From Dactylonectria macrodidyma (taxonomy: Eukaryota > Ascomycota > Sordariomycetes > Hypocreales > Nectriaceae): 64,000 nt of DNA. The stretch spans positions 558,001 to 622,000 of the forward strand of contig JAGMUV010000019.1 in assembly GCA_020744425.1 (NCBI GenBank), written 5' to 3'. Under the pieces are notes generated by a model. That model was given only the letters and a program-made list of their open reading frames with translations. It made no database searches and was not told where the DNA came from. Position 1 is the stretch's first letter; every line of letters starts with the position of its first letter. The position numbers and the translations under genes were made by a program. Shown here piece by piece: positions 58,097 to 64,000 of this stretch.

Positions 58097-59821
58097 TTAC
58101 TCAGCTTTGATCCTTTTGACATCCTCGTTCTTCTTACTCTCGTCATCAATGGCTCTTTTGGCCGCTTCCTTTTCTCTACCCTCAACCGTGACAGTAGCGA
58201 CTCGACAGCGCCAAGCAACATCGCATGCACAGGGGAACCCAGACACATAAGCAGTCAGTACGTCACGGAGACGTGCAGCTTCCACTTGCCCACCGCTGGT
58301 GCAGCCTCATCTCCAGCTTGTGGATTGCCAAGCAGATGCATGAATGCCCTCTTCTCGTCCGACTCTTTGTACGTACGAACCATGAACATCCGATGTATAG
58401 GATCTGTGCTCGAGCTATTGTATCGCTCGGTAATTATCGTCGTGAGGGTATCGAGGCGGGCGGCGAAAGTGTCGGCAGCGACATGAATTGGAGCACTGGT
58501 AAACACGGGAACAACGGCAGATCTCATGCCAATCGTAGCTGCGGCGGCAGCTGTAGTCTTTCCAAACCCGGGATCCTAATGGCAACTTAAATTAGTGACC
58601 AAGCTAAACCTAAGGTAGGACTAAGGGAAACCTGATGTAGTGACTAAGGGAACATAAGGTAGTGAAGGAATCATCAATAGTGATTTACTTACAGCTGCGA
58701 TGATACCTAGCTCAAGAGGCCTTGCGCTGACGTCCTTGCGGAAGCGGCCGCGGTCGTCGGGAAGTGCGTAACGGCGTCAGTGAAGTCGTTGTTGCCAGAG
58801 TCGAGGAGGTTGACGACAGGGAGAGATTCCATGTACAAGGTCTCGATGCAGGCTTATCCGGTTCCTGACTGCCTTGTAGCCATCTAATTTGTCGGTTGGG
58901 AAGCAGCGTTAAAGATACAAACGGCGTTGACCTTGCGTTGGAATTCGTCGATGCCGGCGTCGACATTGAGGGTAGCGCATTGCTATTGATCGAGATCCTC
59001 TTGTAGCGCGGAGTTGGCCGCGATACAATCCTTGAAGACATATAACGGCAGCGATGAGGGTGGGGTGTCTACCAGGAGGACCAAGTCATCTTTGCCGATT
59101 GGGTGACCATTGAAAGCATCAATGGAGCCAGGGTGATCAATGATCGTTGCCTTGCGTTTCACTACCTCTTTCTCAGTGTAGTGCACATCGAGCTCCAGCG
59201 AATGTCCCGATGTAAGGCGCCATCAGGCAGAATCGTAGCGGACTTTGAAGTCTTCGGTCAGGCGAAAGGCAGTGTAACACTTGTTGGATTCGCCCGTGGT
59301 GGGCTTTTCAACAAAGTATGCTCGCAGCATAGATACCACCGCGAGGGAGCTTGACGTTGAGCCGCATGACATCGGTTGCTTGGAGATGGGCGGCACTTCG
59401 ACGATTCACTACCGCGTACGGACGTTAGACATGAGCGACAAGGACTTGGAGAGGGGCTTGGACGGAAAATTCGAAGATAGCGAGGGAAAGAACATACCCC
59501 AGATTTTTATGTCAAACCCATCCTATTCGAAGCACCAAGGGTGAACTCCAGCACGGATCCTAGCCAAGACGTCATATACGGTGTCTTGAACAATTTGAAA
59601 GTAGTCGCGATATCATGGCCAATAACACCAAGGCTCTTGGCGGCAAACATTTGGCCTCCCAGGCCGCCGATCATGATTGAAGAGGGCTGTGTCATGCTCA
59701 CAGCCGTGCCAGGGAGAGGGGTAGCGGGCTTCTCGGTCTCCTTCGTCATCTTCGCGGTTGGCGAACGCTTGGTCAATGTTCGTCCAGTCACAAAAGAGGG
59801 AGATGGAAAGATGGAGAACAT
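58097..59821 (-). pseudogene. Decayed helicase-like P-loop NTPase gene
   Basis: On the minus strand a long protein can be followed only by crossing stops. Recognisable pieces in order are SSIMIGGLGGQMFAAKSLGVIG (about 59670), EKPTTGESNKCYTAFRLTEDF (59310-59250), ELDVHYTEKEVVKRKATI (59190), NVDAGIDEFQRKVNAVCIF (58975-58915), LLDSGNNDFTDAV (58810), and across an intron (58571-58690) ELGIIAA-DPGFGKTTAAAATI, a Walker A motif. At least five in-frame stops interrupt it: 59223-59225 TGA, 58983-58985 TAG, 58884-58886 TAG, 58854-58856 TAA and 58255-58257 TGA. There is also one frame change near 58760. The layout resembles multicopy fungal helicase-like (DNA2/NAM7-type) genes; I am sure of the P-loop but not of the subfamily. 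It is presumably non-functional. Confidence 0.7.
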
Positions 59822-62038
59822 ACGCCGTGCGTTGAGAAACCCGGTGTCGACGAGATCAAGGACCTAGAAGAGATGGACAGACAATCACAGACCGTCTGTT
59901 TTCGGGCAACAAAAAACAAACACCAACTCCTCCAAACCTGCCACAGCGAGAGCTCCGCGGGTTGTTTCTGTTTGCCGAAGCAGAACGAGAAGAACAGACC
60001 AGCACGGGCAGTGTGTAATGAGCGCCGCGGAGTTGTCTCACCTCTGTGGGCAAGATCGACTTGCAAAGGTATTGAGGGGCCTGGAACGTCGGCGCGAAAT
60101 CTGCACTGGGAAACTTCGTCTCTGCACGCAGGCACGGGTCGCACAAAGGGAAGATTGTTCAGAAGATAAGGCAAATGTCCAAAGGAACGGGCGAGAGAAA
60201 TTTCTTAAGCAGCCATGTTCACCTACTTGCCAACTGCGGAAAAAAAGAACTTCTTGACCACCCCTAACGTAGCTGATACAGTCAGATCGTCGACAGCTTC
60301 CTCAATCAGGCTCATATTTTCACTAACAGTCCATTCTTTTTGATTTTAGGCTGCTCTGGATGAGACGATGAGTAGACGAGATGCCGAGGTGGACACGAGA
60401 TGCCGAGGTGGACACGAGATGCCGGGGAGTTGACGACATGCTGAGTAGATGAGGTGCCCATATCGCTGCCCTTCAATTGCTAGCAAATGCTGAGCATGGC
60501 GCCGCGCCGCTGTTCCTCGATGGCCATTGAATGGTCTGTTGCTAAGCTAGTTGCTATCAGTGAACCCAGTAACGTACCGTCTGGACTACCATGAGGTCCA
60601 AGTACTCGGAAAAGTCGGCGCGGTAGTTGTCACTACGGCTTTCAGGTTCGTCGGGGTTATTACTCCACCTCTTGTGGGACGGGGCAGAAGCGCCAAGCAG
60701 GCTCAGCGACTCCAGAGATTCGGACAAGGTGGCGAGTTTGTCGGATACTCTGTGTTCTCAGGGTTAGCTTCCGGACAACAGAGCACTGAGAAGGTCGAAA
60801 ATGAAACTTACGTGACTTGTTTCGGTATCTGTCACGTTTATGTATGATTATGAGAGAAAGTATTGTGCTTGTTTTAGGAGTTTGTGTTTGTATGATAAAA
60901 AGAGTGGATGGGATTGTTTCACGACCTGTGCACAGTGCTGAGTCTAATTCATGAGCCTCATCCCACTAGTGCCCCGGATGATATTCGGCAGTCATGCTGC
61001 TAGCTGCCACTTGACTACAGCCGATTGACACTTGCTCACTGGGGTCCTCTTGAGGTATGTCGCGAATCGTTCCCATTAGCATTTTAGATTTCAAGGACAC
61101 ATCACTCCCCAGCACTGGTTTATTATTGATAAACTATAAATATGGCCCACATTCAATCGGAGACTCGTATATACAGGAATATTACCAAATTATCAATACT
61201 TGAGAGGAAGCTGGCAATGAGCCGAAGATTGTGACATTTCTAGTATAAGAGGCGGTCCGCTCCATCAGGAGTCGAGTTGCTGCTGCCACAAAGTCCAAAT
61301 AAAAACACTTTATTAGAGTGGGCGTGGTGTTTTCTTTATCGTTGTTCAATATTGTCACAACAGAGAGCAAAATAAGACGCCAAGCTGCAGCGCGGGGGAA
61401 CCAGTGCAATCACATTTTCTCCCGCATTTCATAAAGAAGACTTGGACAGGTAATATTCCAGATAAATATCTTATAATTTGTCATACTATAGTAACTAACT
61501 GAGAGCATTGACCTCACCAGTGCACTGCCTAAACAACTTATGGGAAGTTCTTTGCCTCCGTCTAGTCGAATGCTACGCCAGACGGGCAAAACCCATCCCT
61601 CAGAGCCGACCAATACGAAGAGTCGCGGTCACGGGCAGTGGGATTCTTTTAAGGCTATCGTATTGGTCAATGGTGCGAGTCCTTCCACTCGTCATGCCAG
61701 TATACCCAGTTAGTTGCCAATCTCACAAACCGCCAGGCAGCTGGCAACAGTTGAAGTGGTAACAGACAACAGATGGCAATAGATGGTAGATGCACGTAGC
61801 TGCCCACGTGAAAATTGAAAATTTCTCTTGCCAGCCATTTCGCCAATTCTTATTTCTCTTCTAAAAATCTTCACTTTATGCAATCCATCACCGCTGCCCA
61901 AAAGCCTACAATTTCACACCAGAACTCATCTTCACCACAACATCACCAACACTATCGCGACGAACACAACAACGCTATCACAAGTAAGTTTCACTCAAAA
62001 GCATCGCTCTGAATCAAGGCAGAAGTCCTCAGTAACAG
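59822..62038. other. Repeat-flank region, no intact gene
   Basis: No intact coding exon is recognised. A 19-bp tandem repeat lies at 60377-60426. The segment at 60550-60850 has one 98-codon frame without known content. The remainder to 61,950 is AT-richer, and the last 200 bp are the A/C-rich leader of the next gene. Confidence 0.4.
60377..60426. repeat. 19-bp tandem repeat, 2.6 copies
   Basis: Unit CGAGATGCCGAGGTGGACA is present at 60377-60395 and 60396-60414 exactly, followed by a partial copy. Confidence 0.85.
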
Positions 62039-62792
62039 ATGGCGGCTAACTCATCCAGAAGAATGGCAAATTACGACGAGCAGTTCGAGAGCCAGCTCAC
62101 GGAGTATCGAAATAAGGGGCAGCTACTCGCCGCCACCAACATCAACCTCCAAGCCTCACGTGCAGACTTTAAGACCGTCTGCCGGGCCAAACTCAGCCAG
62201 CCGAACACTGTCAGATTCTTCTGGCAGGAGGCGAACAATCCTCGGCACACTCATCGGGCTTGCGCGATGCTTGCATTCGAGTTTCAGACTGATCTCAGAA
62301 GGGCCCAGGACGAGCTCACGGACATTCAGCTTCTCGGCCGTGATGTCGTCATCGAGAGAGAAAGCAAGGAGACTGTACATGGCATTTATCTCGTCTTACT
62401 ACTGCTGCTAATACAAACCACAGCATTGCCCAAGAACGCAGCCTGCTGCCACCACTACTGCTGCCACCACCACCGCTGTTCCCAGCACCGCTGCTCTCAG
62501 TATCGGTGCCCCTACCACCACCACCATCATCACTCCCACCACCGTGGATCCTACCACCGTGGCTCACGTCGTCGCAGCTCCCGCCGATGCTGCTCCCAGC
62601 GCCGTTGCTCCCGCCGTTGCTACTCCCACTACCGCAGGCCCCAGCATCGCTGCTCACGGCATCGCAGCTTCCACCATCGCTGCTGCTGACCTCCTCACAG
62701 CGCCTTCACAATTGGATGTGGGCGGTACAGACGACCCGTTGGATCTCAGCGAGATCCAGGAGATCGACTACCTGTCGGATGAGGAGTATTAA
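62039..62792 (+). CDS. Hypothetical protein with Thr/Ala/Pro-rich region and acidic tail
   Basis: Two exons, 62039-62374 and 62424-62792, joined in phase 0 by a 49-bp intron (GTACAT...CACAG), give 234 residues. Residues 1-112 are hydrophilic, helical in character and include KTVCRAKLSQPNTVRFFWQE and LRRAQDELTDIQLLGRDVV. Residues 113-205 are low complexity (TTTAATTTA, PTTVDP, VAHVVAAPADAAP). The end is acidic (DPLDLSEIQEIDYLSDEEY). I do not recognise a family. The intron is supported by the continuous acidic tail in the new frame, but alternative frames through the repeat region are also open, so the second half is less certain. It lies in a repeat-rich zone and may be a lineage-specific gene. 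Confidence 0.5.
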
Positions 62793-62889
62793 CTAGCAAA
62801 GCCAAACGAACTGACACGTTCTCATTCTGTGAGAACAACAAGTTTCGGTAAATAATAGGGAAGTCCTCAGCACGTCTTCTTTGTCTTTC

Positions 62890-63020
62890 AGTAGATGTGG
62901 GGAAATCCTACTCTATCCATATCTTCATGGGCTAACGCCACATCGTCATGAGTTAACGCCAGCAGGTCTCATGGTAGATAGGGGAAACCCTATTCTATTC
63001 AATATCTTCATGGGCAAACG
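62890..63020. repeat. Diverged direct repeat (two copies of about 45 bp)
   Basis: GGGGAAATCCTACTCTATCC followed by ATATCTTCATGGGCTAACGCC at about 62900-62940 is repeated as GGGGAAACCCTATTCTATTC followed by ATATCTTCATGGGCAAACGCC at about 62984-63022. Most differences in the first block are C/T transitions. Confidence 0.75.
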
Positions 63021-63080
63021 CCTTATCTTAATGGCGAACGCCTTATCTTAATGGCGAACGCCTTATCTTAATGGCGAACG
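63021..63080. repeat. 20-bp tandem repeat, three exact copies
   Basis: Unit CCTTATCTTAATGGCGAACG is present three times without a mismatch. The flanking TCTTCATGGGCAAACG looks like a diverged fourth unit. It continues directly from the second copy of the diverged direct repeat. Confidence 0.95.
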
Positions 63081-63099
63081 CCTTTTGGGTTTCAATTCC

Positions 63100-63166
63100 C
63101 TGGACTTCGGTCCTAAGGTCGGACTGGTATCCCTTTGGAGGTGGGTTCGATCCCCACACCGATCAT
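63100..63166 (+). other. tRNA-like element (T-arm and 3' acceptor strand)
   Basis: The sequence GAGGTGGGTTCGATCCCCAC at 63137-63156 forms a perfect five-pair T-arm with a box B match (GGTTCGATCC). It is followed by a 7-nt strand and A (ACCGATC-A), as at a tRNA 3' end. Upstream, GGTCCTAAGGTCGGACT faintly resembles the D-arm to anticodon segment of a type II tRNA (Leu or Ser). No complementary 5' acceptor strand or complete anticodon arm can be found, so this is a degenerate tRNA or the tRNA-derived head of a SINE, not a functional tRNA. Confidence 0.4.
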
Positions 63167-64000
63167 TTACCTCCTTTTCGATGAAAAGAATGACAATCTT
63201 CCATGGCGTGCTGTCTCTTGGATACCTTCGTGCAACATGCAGATGAATCGCTCGAACGTTGTACCCCGCTACGGCCCGCTTAGGGCGATCTAAGGTATCT
63301 TCAGCGAGATTCTCAATCAGAGCAATGCTCTTCCAACAACATTAACTAACGCAGAGTACATCGCCAGCAATCTCAGCGCGACCGCGACCAAGATGAACAA
63401 GGAACTACTATATTGCGGCCTAAGTCCACCAGAGGGAACTCACCAACTCAAGAGTAGCCTAGTCTTGGAGATGGTACAGAGGCTTGCGAAGTTGTCAAGA
63501 GAAGTGGTCACCAGACTTTCCTGCCCAGTGTCGCGTGATGGCAGGTAATGAGCTACCCGCCTATATACGAGGTAATTTCCCACATCAAGCTGATTAGTGA
63601 GGCAGGGCCCCATGGATAGCATGGAGTTATCATCATCGCAGACTACACACTACGCGGAACCGTTGCACAGCAAGGCTTCCTAGGTTTACTGGTACGTAGA
63701 TCGATCACTTCCCATCCATGCCTTTCGCTTGCTTTTCCTTCAGTTCGTCCGTCGAACCCTACAACCAGTCTGTCCAGGGTGCCCAGAGTACCAGTGGTGG
63801 AAACGGAAACGGACAAGTAAACACAGGTCGTGAGCATCGAACTCAAAAGTATATCCCACCAAGACACGGCGCATTTTATCGTCTAGAGTACTGTTGACCT
63901 GATTACTCACCAGATGATTGTATCCTTGATCAACCCTCACCATGTTCCCTGTATCCGATGATGGACCAGGACAAGGGCGCATCGACAACCGACTTCCGCA

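Larger units (their letters stand above)
62793..64000. other. Repeat-rich end of the window
   Basis: Contains the diverged direct repeat, the 20-bp tandem repeat and the tRNA-like element described separately. From 63170 to 64000 short open frames occur on the minus strand (60-82 codons) without recognisable content. No gene is called. Confidence 0.4.

Noticed and set aside
62400..62700. His- and Pro-rich alternative frames through the trinucleotide region of the hypothetical gene
   Set aside because: All three frames are open because of the repeat. Only the Thr/Ala frame leads to the non-repetitive acidic C-terminus and a proper splice phase.
1..64000. CRISPR arrays, bacterial operons or ribosome binding sites
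   Set aside because: The spliced gene structures and protein families are fungal, and no spaced palindromic repeat arrays are present.

Overview
The window is nuclear DNA of a filamentous ascomycete, most likely a Sordariomycete and possibly a member of the Hypocreales (the order is an inference from protein style, not from a search). The evidence is short GT-AG introns of about 46-110 bp with CTRAY-type branch points, gene families typical of these fungi (AA9 LPMO, Zn2Cys6 regulator, rhodopsin-like membrane protein, fungal GPI proteins), wide intergenic spaces, and a decayed gene copy carrying C-to-T type nonsense changes. Nearly every protein gene below was rebuilt by splicing. In each spliced gene the proposed exons sum to a whole number of codons.

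Left part (1-16.2 kb): a GPI-type secreted protein, a divergent Nudix protein, a 72-residue two-exon small protein, a secreted protein with a Thr-Pro-Glu-Val repeat, an anoctamin/Ist2-like membrane protein, an AA9 polysaccharide monooxygenase with a strongly basic tail, and a six-exon flavin monooxygenase. A gene-poor stretch of 5 kb follows (16.2-21.2 kb).

Middle (21.2-39.5 kb): a rhodopsin-like seven-helix protein, an amino-acid permease, the splicing factor Cwf19, a large alpha/beta hydrolase with a disordered N-terminal half, a sterol-desaturase/fatty-acid-hydroxylase-like membrane protein, and IML2. These look mostly like housekeeping or ordinary accessory genes.

The most interesting segment is 40.5-48.6 kb. 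A PEX11-like peroxisome proliferation gene, interrupted by a single in-frame TGA, is divergent from a 14-exon FAD-dependent amino-acid oxidase. The last splice of the oxidase creates a peroxisomal-type C-terminus (-QKL). Next come a Zn2Cys6 regulator and, divergent from it, a sugar-porter-type MFS transporter. Both divergent promoters carry clusters of the hexamer CGGAAG (five and three copies) and share an exact 12-mer in opposite orientation. This suggests a small co-regulated catabolic cluster (import, peroxisomal oxidation, peroxisome proliferation), which I cannot match to a described one.

Right part (49.4-64 kb): SEM1 (three exons, 86 residues), phosphoglycerate kinase, an Mpv17/PMP22-family protein, an amidase with an 8-nt microexon, and a broken helicase-like gene with at least five in-frame stops. 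The end is repeat-rich, with a hypothetical Thr/Ala-rich protein, a diverged direct repeat, an exact 20-bp tandem repeat and a tRNA-like T-arm.
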